A stretch of 29,376 nt of DNA, from assembly GCA_964530075.1 (NCBI GenBank), contig CAZGXU010000026.1, positions 1 to 29,376 of the forward strand, in the 5' to 3' direction. This DNA comes from JANQEA01 sp964530075. GTDB lineage: Bacteria > Bipolaricaulota > Bipolaricaulia > UBA7950 > UBA9294. How positions within the stretch are numbered: position 1 is the first letter of the stretch; every line of letters begins with the position of its first letter. The notes under the pieces were generated by a model. It was not told the origin of the DNA. It saw nothing but the letters and a program-made list of their open reading frames with translations, and ran no database searches. The position numbers and the translations under genes were made by a program. This document shows positions 15,444 through 23,089 of this stretch, piece by piece.

Positions 15444-16613
15444 CCCGACCACGAGCGAGACGACGAGCCCGATCGCCGCCGGCGAGGCCAGCCGGCGGAG
15501 AAACGGTCCCATCGACGTCTTGAAGTACTCCACCGACACCGAGATGCACGGGTGGATCGGGGTCAGGACGTACCCGAGGAAGACGGCGAAGTAGGTCAGC
15601 GCGAAGACGGGGGCGGACATCGCCCCGTAGGCCGATGCGTAGATCGGGAGGATGATCGACATCGGCGCCTGAATCCGCCCGGTGATCAGCCCGAGCACCG
15701 CGCCGATCGCGACGCAGAGGACGACCGGAGGAAGGGTCATCGCGGCGATCCGCTCGGGGACGCCGGACGAGGTGAACACGTTCAGGAACGCGAACATCGC
15801 CAGAACGATCAGGGCGTACTTCCACGGCGTCATCCGCCGGAAGATCGCCCCGAGCTGCCCGAGCCTCAATCGACCGACGGCCATCGCCGCGACGAGGCTG
15901 ACGGTAACTCCGACGCTTGTCCCGATCTCGGCGACCGGCAGGTCGATCGTTCCTTCGAGCAGAAGGTCGATCAGCGGTGCAGCGAGGATGATCGCGAGCG
16001 GGACGCCGAGGCCGACGAGGGAGAACGCGCCGCTCTGCGCCAGCCGCCCGCTCGCGCGCCGAAGGAGGAAGACGTAGCCGACGCCGACCGTCAGCAGGAA
16101 AGCGGGAAGCAGGTACGGGATGACGGCGTAGACGTCGAGCCCGGCGATCTTCGCCGAGGCGATCAGCGCCGGACCGAGCGGGTAGACCAGCAGAAGCGCG
16201 TGGCGGAACCAGACGTTCGCCGCCGCCTTGACGTCCGGCGCCGTGTGCCCGGCGCCGCGCTCGACGAGCGGGGCCGACAGGAGCGCTCCGCCGGGCATCG
16301 GAAGCATCCCGAGGAGGGCCGGAGCGAACGCGAGGAACGGGCGGACCCCGATCCGGAGGTTCGCCACGAGCCGCTCCATCTCGCCCGTCGTCTCCATCGT
16401 GCCCCCGATCAGCGGGATGATGCCGACGATCAATGTGAGCAAGAGGACCGACGGATCGGAGATCGTCCGCCAGAGCGCCTGGCCGAACAACGCGGGCGAC
16501 AGCGTGAACGCCGCGAGGACCGCGGCAGCGATCGCCATTCCGAGGGCCAGGTTCCGGCGTGAGACGAGGAGTAGGAGGACGACCGACAGCGAAAATCCGA
16601 TCCAGATGCGCAC
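15429..16613 (-). CDS. DUF401 family integral membrane protein
   Basis: 394 residues, almost entirely hydrophobic, with about ten predicted membrane segments. It fits the DUF401 family of the ion-transporter superfamily: 'LLLTLIVGIIPLIGGTMETTGEMERLV' (in part), 'LLGMLPMPGGALLSAPLV', 'NVWFRHALLLVYPLGPALI', 'GRIQAPMSIILPIYAS' and 'LGYVLTPIHPCISVSVEYFKTS' are the recurrent polar-in-membrane signatures. Substrate is unknown; the fold relates to C4-dicarboxylate and citrate-type carriers, which would fit the nearby carbon metabolism, but this is only inference. The start is GTG (16611-16613) behind GGGGGTG. The 3' end overlaps mscS by 15 bases tail to tail. Confidence 0.88.
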   Translation of the reverse strand: MRIWIGFSLSVVLLLLVSRRNLALGMAIAAAVLAAFTLSPALFGQALWRTISDPSVLLLTLIVGIIPLIGGTMETTGEMERLVANLRIGVRPFLAFAPALLGMLPMPGGALLSAPLVERGAGHTAPDVKAAANVWFRHALLLVYPLGPALIASAKIAGLDVYAVIPYLLPAFLLTVGVGYVFLLRRASGRLAQSGAFSLVGLGVPLAIILAAPLIDLLLEGTIDLPVAEIGTSVGVTVSLVAAMAVGRLRLGQLGAIFRRMTPWKYALIVLAMFAFLNVFTSSGVPERIAAMTLPPVVLCVAIGAVLGLITGRIQAPMSIILPIYASAYGAMSAPVFALTYFAVFLGYVLTPIHPCISVSVEYFKTSMGPFLRRLASPAAIGLVVSLVVGLFLF

Positions 16614-16870
16614 GCATCACCCCCGGCAGCCGTGATGCACGAGAGGATACCCGAAGAAGTCAGCGCCCCGCCAAGCGAGGAGGCGCCTTCCCTCTTCGCC
16701 TTCCCTCCGTGATGGGGGAGGCTCGATGGGGGTGCCGGGCGAAGAGGTGTGATCCGAAGAGGGAGACGATCGACTCCCCGTGCGCTGAGATCCTCTCTGG
16801 CAGGGTGGCCCTGCGTCCGGCTTTCTCTCCCATCGGAGATCGGCCACAATGGCGATCGGAGGTGAATCGG

Positions 16871-17254
16871 ATGTCGGAGCTTCGACAGGAGATCGAGCGA
16901 CGGAGCATCGACGGGGGTCTGCCGTGTGCGACCGCCTTCGCCATCGCCGAGGAGCGGGGCATCCGGCCGGATCGGGTCCGCGAGGAAGCCGACCGCTCCG
17001 AGGTACGGATCGTGTACTGCCAGCTCGGGCTGTTCGGTTATGGCGCGTTCGGCGGCAAGCGGTTCATCGCCCCCCTGGAGCGGGTCCCCGACCGACTGGC
17101 CAGCTCCCTGCGGGACGGGGTCTCCGACGGATCGCTGTCGTGCGCGGCGGCGTGGGGGGTCGCCGAACGCGAGGGGTTGCCGAGACCGGTCGTCGGGTCG
17201 GCGGCCGAAGCGCTGGGGATCCGGATCTTCCCCTGCCAGCTCGGCTGCTTCTAG
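16871..17254 (+). CDS. Unrecognised 127-aa protein with two CxxA...CQLG repeats
   Basis: I do not recognise a named family. The protein is an internal duplication. Residues 17-54 ('LPCATAFAIAEERGI' ... 'YCQLGLFGY') and 89-127 ('LSCAAAWGVAEREGL' ... 'PCQLGCF') share the same pattern, with the two cysteines 31 residues apart in each copy (C19/C50 and C91/C122) and copies offset by 72 residues; one more Cys is at 126. Each half resembles a small helical, HTH-sized unit ending in a beta-like 'VRIVYCQLG'/'IRIFPCQLG'. Paired cysteines suggest metal or redox function, unproven. I choose ATG 16871 because GGAGGTG stands six bases before it; the open frame starting at 16559 has no ribosome-binding site and is low-complexity. 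TTTCTC and CACAAT 17 bases apart just upstream form a weak promoter candidate. Confidence 0.7.
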   Translation: MSELRQEIERRSIDGGLPCATAFAIAEERGIRPDRVREEADRSEVRIVYCQLGLFGYGAFGGKRFIAPLERVPDRLASSLRDGVSDGSLSCAAAWGVAEREGLPRPVVGSAAEALGIRIFPCQLGCF

Positions 17255-17692
17255 GTCAAAGGCATTCACCGCAGAGGGCGCAGAGGCACCGCAGAGAACG
17301 CCAACAGCGGAAGACCGTAAATGGGTAAAAAGCCCAGAATCTGTCTCTCGCGGAGGCGCAGAGAACGCGGAGGGAGCTCAGGGTCAAGACCTAACAGCCA
17401 CTACTATGAAGGACACGAACTGCACGAAGGGGAGAAGCGTTCACAAGCGGCCTCTCGCAGAGACCTGTCTGCGTCCGAAGGACAGGCAGACGCATAGAAC
17501 GGAAGGAATGTAGGCTTCCCCAGGAATTCATTCTCGGCCTTTCATTCCTGTTCTTCATGGTGGCCCTTCTCCGTTACGGTTCTAGAGATTCCCCTGCGAA
17601 CTCTGCGTCTCTGCGAGAGTCAAGCTTCCCCCGGTCTCTCCATTCCCTTGCCACTCTCTGCGTATCTCAGCGCTCTCTGCGGTAAAGGCTTC
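17255..17692. repeat. Degenerate mirrored repeat between convergent genes
   Basis: 438 bases with no credible gene. The left half carries CACCGCAGAG, GGCGCAGAG, CTCTCGCGGAGGCGCAGAGA and GAAGGACACGAA words. The right half carries their complements in reverse order: TTCTTCATGG, AACTCTGCGTCTCTGCGAG, and CTCTGCGTATCTCAG with CTCTCTGCGGT. The centre has AGGAATG (17504-17510) facing CATTCCT (17543-17549). The whole is a long imperfect inverted repeat centred near 17.52 kb. Words of this CGCAGAG type are scattered between genes in many bacterial genomes, so I read it as a non-coding dispersed repeat, possibly also serving as a bidirectional 3' structure. Confidence 0.7.
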
Positions 17693-18655
17693 TCAGTTCA
17701 CGGGCGTGAGCGGTTCACGACCGTCGAGTACGGCCAATACGTTGCCGACTGCGAGACGCGCCATCGCCCTGCGCGTCTCGGTCGTCGCGCTGCCGAGGTG
17801 AGGGGTGAGCACGACCCGTTCGTGCAATCGAAGCAGGCCCGGGTGGACCTCCGGTTCGTGCTCGAAGACGTCGATCCCGGCGCCGGCGATCTCGCCCGCA
17901 TCGAGCGCGCGAACCAACGCATCCTCGTCCACGACCGGGCCGCGGGCGACGTTGACGAAGATCGCCGTCGGCCTCATCCGGGCAAACGCCTCCCGGTCGA
18001 ACAGGTGGCGCGTCCCGTCGGTCAGCGGGACGTGGACGGAGACGAAGTCGCTCGCGGCCAGCAGGTCCTCGAACTCCATCCGTTCCGCCTCGAGCTCCCG
18101 TTCCGCCGGTTCGTTTCGAGATCGGTTGTGATAGAGGATCTTCATCCCGAATCCGAGCCGGGCGCGCCGCCCGACGGCGGTCCCGATCCGCCCCATCCCG
18201 ACGATCCCCAGCGTCTTGCCGTGGACGTCCAGGCCGGCCAGCGGCTGATCGAGCCCCCATCCCGGGAACTCCCCCTGTCGGAGGGCCGCGTCCGCTTCGG
18301 CGATCCGGCGGGCGGCTGCGAGCAGGAGCGCGAACGTCAGATCGGCCGTCGTTTCGGTGAGGACGTCGGGCGTGTTGGTCACCGCGATCCCGAGCTCGCT
18401 CGCCGCGCCGACGTCGACGTTCTCGTAGCCGACCGCGACGTTCGCCACGATCCGCAGGTTCGAGGCCCCGCGCAGCAGCCCGCGGTCGACCGGGTCGTTC
18501 AGCAGGCAGATCAACGCCTCGGCGTCGACCAGCTCGGCCTCCAGGTCTTCTCGCAGAACCGGTGCTTCCGAGGGGACCCAGGCCGTGTGCCCGGCGTCCT
18601 CTAGCCGGTCGACCTCCTCCGGGAAGAGGGACGACGTGCAGACGATCTTCGCCAT
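17693..18655 (-). CDS. D-2-hydroxyacid dehydrogenase (glyoxylate reductase-like)
   Basis: NAD(P)-dependent oxidoreductase of the D-2-hydroxyacid dehydrogenase family, 320 residues. The order is standard: N-terminal substrate domain ('RIVANVAVGYENVDV', 'GIAVTNTPDVLTETTADLTF'), dinucleotide motif 'LGIVGMGRIG', catalytic Arg in 'FVNVARGPVVDEDAL', Glu in 'GAGIDVFEHEP' and His in 'LTPHLGSAT'. Similarity is closest to GyaR-like glyoxylate/hydroxypyruvate reductases rather than full-length SerA, since no ACT domain follows. After the second beta strand stands 'YHNRSR' with no acidic residue, which favours NADPH, but cofactor use is not settled. GAGGAG lies just before the ATG (18653-18655). It follows rnhA by nine bases and is probably co-transcribed with it. 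Confidence 0.93.
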   Translation of the reverse strand: MAKIVCTSSLFPEEVDRLEDAGHTAWVPSEAPVLREDLEAELVDAEALICLLNDPVDRGLLRGASNLRIVANVAVGYENVDVGAASELGIAVTNTPDVLTETTADLTFALLLAAARRIAEADAALRQGEFPGWGLDQPLAGLDVHGKTLGIVGMGRIGTAVGRRARLGFGMKILYHNRSRNEPAERELEAERMEFEDLLAASDFVSVHVPLTDGTRHLFDREAFARMRPTAIFVNVARGPVVDEDALVRALDAGEIAGAGIDVFEHEPEVHPGLLRLHERVVLTPHLGSATTETRRAMARLAVGNVLAVLDGREPLTPVN

Positions 18656-18664
18656 GGGAGCTCC

Positions 18665-19105
18665 TCAGCGGCTCGGGATCGCGTCGCGGGCGAGCCGGTC
18701 AGCCCGCTCGTTCTCGCCGTGCCCGGCGTGCCCTTCGATCCAATGGAACGTCACGCGGTGGCGGCTGCCCAGCTCGTCGAGCGCGCGCCACAGCTCCTCG
18801 TTCTTCACCGGGAGCCACCGTTTCCCGCTCCGGCGCCTCCAGCCGTTTCGCTTCCACGACTCGATCCACTCGGTGAACCCCCTCTTCAGGTAGGTCGAGT
18901 CGGTGTACAGATCGACCTCCGCCGGGCCGGAGAGCGCTCGAAGCGCCTCGATCGCCGCGGTCAGCTCCATCCGGTTGTTCGTCGTCTCCGGATCGCCGCC
19001 GGAGATCTCCTTCCGCAGCGCCCCGGAGACGAGCACCGCCCCCCAGCCGCCCGGGCCGGGGTTCCCGCTGCATGCGCCGTCGGTGTAGATGGTGACCCGA
19101 TTCAC
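18665..19105 (-). CDS. rnhA: Ribonuclease HI
   Basis: Cuts the RNA strand of RNA-DNA hybrids, removing primers and R-loops. All four catalytic acids are visible: Asp in 'IYTDGACSGNPGPGGWGAVL', Glu in 'TTNNRMELTAAIEAL', Asp in 'DLYTDSTYL', and Asp in 'NERADRLARDA', with the assisting His in 'GHAGHGENE'. The handle region ('RGFTEWIESWKRNGWRR') is present, as in E. coli RNase HI. I place the start at GTG 19103-19105, giving the family-typical start 'MNRVTIYTDG'. A GTG seven codons upstream (19126) is an alternative; neither has a strong ribosome-binding site. It precedes the hydroxyacid dehydrogenase by nine bases. Confidence 0.92.
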   Translation of the reverse strand: MNRVTIYTDGACSGNPGPGGWGAVLVSGALRKEISGGDPETTNNRMELTAAIEALRALSGPAEVDLYTDSTYLKRGFTEWIESWKRNGWRRRSGKRWLPVKNEELWRALDELGSRHRVTFHWIEGHAGHGENERADRLARDAIPSR

Positions 19106-19279
19106 GATGGGGAAGGTATACCGCACTCCGCAGGGGCTGTCGAGCGTTCAAGCAAGATCGCCTCTCACAGAGCGCGCGAAGAAGAACCTACAGCTCCTCC
19201 CCCACCGGTCACACACGACTGCCCCGCACGACAAGCCGTGAACTCCCACCATCAAGCACATGCGGTCCGCAGAGGGGGC

Positions 19280-19594
19280 CTACCCGGCCTTGTCGTGCAA
19301 GTAGGCCTTCATCAGCGCGGAGAACAGCTTCCCATGGTTCGGCACTTTGAGATGCAGCAGCTCGTGGACGATCGCCTCGTCCCGGAACCGTGCGGGTTGC
19401 TGAAGAAGCTCCGTGTCGAACGTCAGACGGCCGCGTGAGGAGCAGCTGGCCCACTTGCGCGACATCGGGCGCACATGAATCTCGCGAGGTTCGACATCGA
19501 TCCTCCGCGCCCAGGATAGGACTTCGGCCTTGAACAGCTCGACAGGCACGATCTCCTCTAACGGTCGCCACGTCGGCTGGGTCTTCTGCATCAT
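19280..19594 (-). CDS. YgjP/DUF45-like (M48-type) zinc metallopeptidase, short
   Basis: 104-residue protein with the zinc site 'HELLH' (residues 77-81) and a third ligand in 'NHGKLF' (H87), the pattern of the YgjP/DUF45 (WLM-like) metallopeptidases. 'RPMSRKWASCSSRGRLTFDTELL' (read in part) is the recurrent strand region of that family. It is shorter than YgjP itself (about 170 aa) and corresponds to its C-terminal catalytic core. Its ATG overlaps the hsdR stop as ATGA, so it is translated with hsdR. Small DUF45 proteins are frequent last genes of type I restriction operons. The role is unknown; turnover of HsdR, which is proteolytically controlled in E. coli by ClpXP, is an attractive but unproven idea. 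Confidence 0.85.
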   Translation of the reverse strand: MMQKTQPTWRPLEEIVPVELFKAEVLSWARRIDVEPREIHVRPMSRKWASCSSRGRLTFDTELLQQPARFRDEAIVHELLHLKVPNHGKLFSALMKAYLHDKAG

Positions 19595-22479
19595 CGCGCC
19601 GCCCTCTCCAGGACTTGCAACACCTGATTCACGAGCTCCAGGTTGTCGACGCCGGCTTCGATGAGCCCTCTGTACAGCGCTGTCCGCACGTGCCGCTCCT
19701 GCTCGTCACTCTGTTTCCAGTGTGGGTATTGGGCGAACGCCTCGGCCGCCTGCTGAGCGATCTCCCGGGCTTGCGCCACGCCCTCCCGTTGCAGCAGCCA
19801 GTAGACGCCGAACCCCTCGGACGACAGCTCGCTCTCTTCTCGCTCCGCAACAGCCTCGCGATACTCGCCGACGAGCTCTTCCAGTTCCGCCAGCGCCTGC
19901 AGGCTCGAAATCTGACGCTTCTCGAACGCCTCGGCAATCGCCCGCGCTCGCTCGCCGATTGGAATCAAGTAAGGCTGGTCGTGCTCCTTGTCGGCGATCA
20001 GCCGGTGAATCGCCTTGATCAGGTTGAACACCTTGACCGTCTCCGGCTTCTCCTCGCCAGCCAGTCTGCTGAGGGTCTCGGCGTCGATCTCACGTCCCTC
20101 GCCCGGTTCCGCGACCTGATCCGTTCTCGTGTGCTCCTGAACGATTCGAGCGGTCTTACGAAGGAAGCTTCGGTCGACGGGCACGTTCGGCTCGTAGCAC
20201 GACCGAAGCAGGCGGTACATCGACACCAGAGCTTCGTAGTCCGTCAAGAAGGGGCGCAGGAACGGATCCGGCGACAGGATCTCGTACAGCTCCTCCAGCT
20301 CCCGGAAGAACCGATAGAACCGCTCGCGCTCCTCTTGGTCGCGGAAGTGCTCAAGCACGGACTCGGCCTTCTTGTCGTCCGATGCACCAACGGCCAGCGG
20401 CAGGAACTCGGTTCGTCCCTGCTCGATCAGGATCTCGAACCGCGCCTTCAGCACCTCGATCCCCTCGACGACGCCCGAGACGTCCTCGGAATCAAACGCC
20501 AGCGCCCGTTCCAGCTTGTCGAAGATCCCCACGAAGTCGACGATCTGCCCCCGCGTCTTCTGTCGCCCGTCCTCGTCTTCGTACGGCCGGTTGACGCGCG
20601 CGATCGCTTGAAGCAATACGTGATCGCGCATCGGCTTGTCGAGATACATGCAGTAGAGGATCGGCGCGTCGTATCCGGTCAGCAGCTTCTCGGTCACGAT
20701 CAGCAGGTTCGGACGCTGGTCCGGTTTCCGGAACGCCTTGCGAACTTCCCTTTCTTCGGCCGCCGAGCTGTGATGCGCCGCAAGATGCTCCGGGTCGTTG
20801 TACCCCGCGCTGATCACGACACGGGACTCTTCCGGATCGAGGTACTGATCGAGCGCGTCCTTGTAGAGCGCGCACGCCTCCCGGTCGACGGCGACGACGA
20901 ACGCCTTGTACCCCATCGGCCGGACGACCTTCTCGTAGTGCTCCGCGATGAACGCGGCGACCTTGTCGACCCGATCCTCGTTCTTCAGCATATTCCGCAG
21001 GTTGACGGCGCGATCGAGAACGCGGTTCAGCTCCTCGATCTCGCTGACACCTTCCAGATCGGCGAGCGCCCAGAACTCCGTCTCCATCGTCTCTCGATCC
21101 GGCTGCAGCTCGTTCGGCGCCAGCTGGTAGTGAAGCGGCACGGTCGTGCCGTCCTCGATCGACTCGCGGATCGAGTACTTGTCGAGGTAGCCCTTCGGGT
21201 CCTCGATGCCGAAGACCTTGAACGTCCCCTTGCCGTACGCGGTCTTGTCGATCGGCGTGCCCGTGAATCCGACATACGTCGCGTTCGGCAGGGCGCCCAT
21301 CAGGTAGTTGCCGAGATCGCCGCCCGTCGTGCGGTGCGCCTCGTCGACCAGGACGAAGACGTTCGATCGCTCGTTGATCCGTTCCGGAACCTCATCGAAC
21401 TTGTGAATCATCGACACGATCAGCCCGCGCCGATCCTCGCGCAGGAGCTTCCGCAGGTGCGCCTTCGAGTTCGCCACCTCGACATGCCCGAACCCGACCG
21501 CCTCGAGGTTGCCGAACAGCTGCGCCTCGAGTTCGTTCCGGTCGACCAGCATCAGCACCGTCGGGTTCTCGAAGAACGGATCCTCGATCAGCCGTTTGGC
21601 GACGGTGATCATCGTGTACGTCTTGCCGGAGCCCTGCGTGTGCCAGATCAGGCCGCGCCGTCTGCCGGTGTCGCGCGCTCGCCGGACGACGCGTTCTGCC
21701 GCCCGCATCTGGTGCGGCCGGAGCACGGCCTTCGACAGCTCGCCGTCCTTCCGCACGAACAGGATGAACTCGGTCAGCACCCGAAGGATTCGATGCGGCT
21801 CGACGAACGTCTTGACCAGCGTCTCGAAGCCGCCCGCTTGCTCGTCGCGCCAGTTGAACAGGCCCTTGCGTTCGAGGTTCCACGTCGCCCCGTAGTAGTA
21901 CTGGATCAGGTGCGTGAGCGAGTGAAGCTGCAGGATCGACAGCAGCTCCGGCCCTTGGCGGTGGTAGCGGCGGATCTGGTCGAGCGCCTTGGCGATCCCT
22001 TCGAGCTCGGTCGCCGCCTTCGTCTCGACGATCAGGATCGGGATCCCGTTGATCAGGAAGACGACGTCCGGGCGGATCGTGTGCGTTCCGTTGGTGAACG
22101 AGAACTCGTCGGTCACGTGGAACGTGTTGTTCTCGACGTGCTCTGGATCGAGGAGCCGGACGTTTCGCTCGCGCCGCTCCTCGCCGACGAACACCGTCTT
22201 CAGGCCGTTCAGGTACTCCCAGACCTCGAGGTTCCCCTCGATGTGCGGACGGACGCGGAGAAGGCGCGAGATGATCTGCTCCGCCGCCTGCACGTCGATG
22301 ATGCTCGGATTGAGCCGCTGAAGCTGCGTAACGAGCACGTCGTAGAAAACCGCGCCCTCCCGGCCGCGGCGGAGGCGAAGTGCCTCCTCCGGCTCGACGT
22401 ACGTCCAGCCGACGTCCGTCGCGTACTGGATCAGAGGATTTTGTACCGCCTTGCGCTCGCCGCCGAGGGGACCCAGGAT
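19591..22479 (-). CDS. hsdR: Type I restriction enzyme, R (motor/nuclease) subunit
   Basis: DNA-translocating nuclease subunit. Domains in order: PD-(D/E)xK nuclease ('TIRPDVVFLINGIPILIVETKA'; D, E and K of the active site, read in part); SF2 motor with Walker A 'WHTQGSGKTYTM', DEAH box 'FVLVDEAHRT', 'GFTGTPI', 'TEKLLTGYDAP' and 'QAIARVNRP'; then a helical C-terminal region. The first ordinary start codon is GTG 22336-22338 (915 aa), but 47 further in-frame codons up to 22479 encode 'QNPLIQYATDVGWTYVEP', then 'EALRLRRG', which is the conserved HsdR N-terminus. A strong GGGAGGTG (22484-22491) stands directly before them. That stretch contains no ATG, GTG or TTG; ATC 22477-22479 or CTG 22474-22476 are the only well-spaced codons. 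The coordinate given assumes ATC. The stop overlaps the metallopeptidase start. Confidence 0.9.
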   Translation of the reverse strand: MLGPLGGERKAVQNPLIQYATDVGWTYVEPEEALRLRRGREGAVFYDVLVTQLQRLNPSIIDVQAAEQIISRLLRVRPHIEGNLEVWEYLNGLKTVFVGEERRERNVRLLDPEHVENNTFHVTDEFSFTNGTHTIRPDVVFLINGIPILIVETKAATELEGIAKALDQIRRYHRQGPELLSILQLHSLTHLIQYYYGATWNLERKGLFNWRDEQAGGFETLVKTFVEPHRILRVLTEFILFVRKDGELSKAVLRPHQMRAAERVVRRARDTGRRRGLIWHTQGSGKTYTMITVAKRLIEDPFFENPTVLMLVDRNELEAQLFGNLEAVGFGHVEVANSKAHLRKLLREDRRGLIVSMIHKFDEVPERINERSNVFVLVDEAHRTTGGDLGNYLMGALPNATYVGFTGTPIDKTAYGKGTFKVFGIEDPKGYLDKYSIRESIEDGTTVPLHYQLAPNELQPDRETMETEFWALADLEGVSEIEELNRVLDRAVNLRNMLKNEDRVDKVAAFIAEHYEKVVRPMGYKAFVVAVDREACALYKDALDQYLDPEESRVVISAGYNDPEHLAAHHSSAAEEREVRKAFRKPDQRPNLLIVTEKLLTGYDAPILYCMYLDKPMRDHVLLQAIARVNRPYEDEDGRQKTRGQIVDFVGIFDKLERALAFDSEDVSGVVEGIEVLKARFEILIEQGRTEFLPLAVGASDDKKAESVLEHFRDQEERERFYRFFRELEELYEILSPDPFLRPFLTDYEALVSMYRLLRSCYEPNVPVDRSFLRKTARIVQEHTRTDQVAEPGEGREIDAETLSRLAGEEKPETVKVFNLIKAIHRLIADKEHDQPYLIPIGERARAIAEAFEKRQISSLQALAELEELVGEYREAVAEREESELSSEGFGVYWLLQREGVAQAREIAQQAAEAFAQYPHWKQSDEQERHVRTALYRGLIEAGVDNLELVNQVLQVLERAAR

Positions 22480-22491
22480 CTCTCACCTCCC
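22474..22491 (-). promoter_or_regulatory. hsdR ribosome-binding site overlapping the hicA stop, non-standard start
   Basis: On the transcript GGGAGGTGA ends hicA (its TGA is 22483-22485), followed by GAG, ATC (22477-22479) and CTG (22474-22476). Spacing from GGAGGT is five bases to ATC and eight to CTG. hicA and hsdR are in the same frame, so rare readthrough of the single TGA would even join them. The site decides the hsdR start and implies translational coupling of toxin and nuclease. Confidence 0.6.
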
Positions 22492-22731
22492 GAAGATCTC
22501 AGAGACCAGGTCTTGCTTGTCCCTTTCGAGATAGCCAGCCACGTCGCTCAAGACAGCGCTCAAGGTGCCTACCTTGAGCGGCTTGTGCCTCGGGATACTG
22601 AGGTGATGCTCTCCACCTTGGGCGGAAGAGCTCAATCGCAAGTGGCTACCCGTCTGGCGGCTGATGCGGTACCCGTATCGGCTGAGCAAGGCCGCCAGCT
22701 CCTCGCCGCCGACGTCCCGCGGCAGCTTCAT
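22483..22731 (-). CDS. hicA: HicA-family mRNA interferase toxin
   Basis: 82-residue double-stranded-RNA-binding-fold toxin of a HicBA toxin-antitoxin system, expected to cleave mRNA. The family pattern is clear: 'KLPRDVGGEELAALLSRYGY' (strand-helix), 'RQTGSHLRL' with the catalytic His (H30) in the G-S-H motif, 'HHLSIPRHKPLKVGTL' and a C-terminal helix. The ATG (22729-22731) overlaps the hicB stop as ATGA. Its own TGA overlaps the ribosome-binding site of hsdR. It lies between hsdS and hsdR inside a type I restriction operon, so toxin and nuclease levels are likely linked. Confidence 0.88.
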   Translation of the reverse strand: MKLPRDVGGEELAALLSRYGYRISRQTGSHLRLSSSAQGGEHHLSIPRHKPLKVGTLSAVLSDVAGYLERDKQDLVSEIFGR

Positions 22732-22937
22732 GCCGCGATGACCTCGTCCTTCACTTGATGAAGCCGGATGAGGGATGGCCTGTCCGCCACGTCGAAGTGG
22801 CAGCGCACGGCATCTTGAACCATCGTCTTGAGTTCCTCGAACGTCTCGGCTTCCGTGAACACGGAATGGCCCAGAGCCCTTGCTTCGAAACCGCCCTCCG
22901 GCGATTCCTCCACCAGGAAGATGATCTCTCTGTCCAT
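22728..22937 (-). CDS. hicB: HicB-like antitoxin (partial HicB fold, no DNA-binding domain)
   Basis: 69-residue protein with the compact partial-RNase-H HicB fold: 'REIIFLVEESPEGGFEARALG', 'SVFTEAETFEELKTMVQDAVRCHF', then a short strand 'LIRLHQVKDEVIAA' (segments read in part). It should bind and block HicA. It lacks the C-terminal helix-turn-helix or ribbon-helix-helix that many HicB proteins use for autoregulation, so the operon's own promoter or another factor must provide control. AAGGAGG stands seven bases before the ATG, and TAGAAT at 22973-22968 could be a -10 box, without a convincing -35. Overlaps hicA by four bases. Confidence 0.85.
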   Translation of the reverse strand: MDREIIFLVEESPEGGFEARALGHSVFTEAETFEELKTMVQDAVRCHFDVADRPSLIRLHQVKDEVIAA

Positions 22938-23089
22938 CGTTCCGACCTCCTTCAGGCGCCAGCCTCCATTCTATCCTCCCGCGCCGGACGCTCTCATCGA
23001 GTCCATTCCCTCCCCGCCGGCCTCCGTTGGCGTCACGTGGCAACGACACATCTCTCGCGCTGTCTCGCCCATGTTGAAGGCGGATCCGA

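Noticed and set aside
16559..16870. N-terminal extension of the CQLG protein (to 231 aa)
   Set aside because: Low-complexity, overlaps the DUF401 start region, and a good ribosome-binding site stands at the internal ATG 16871.
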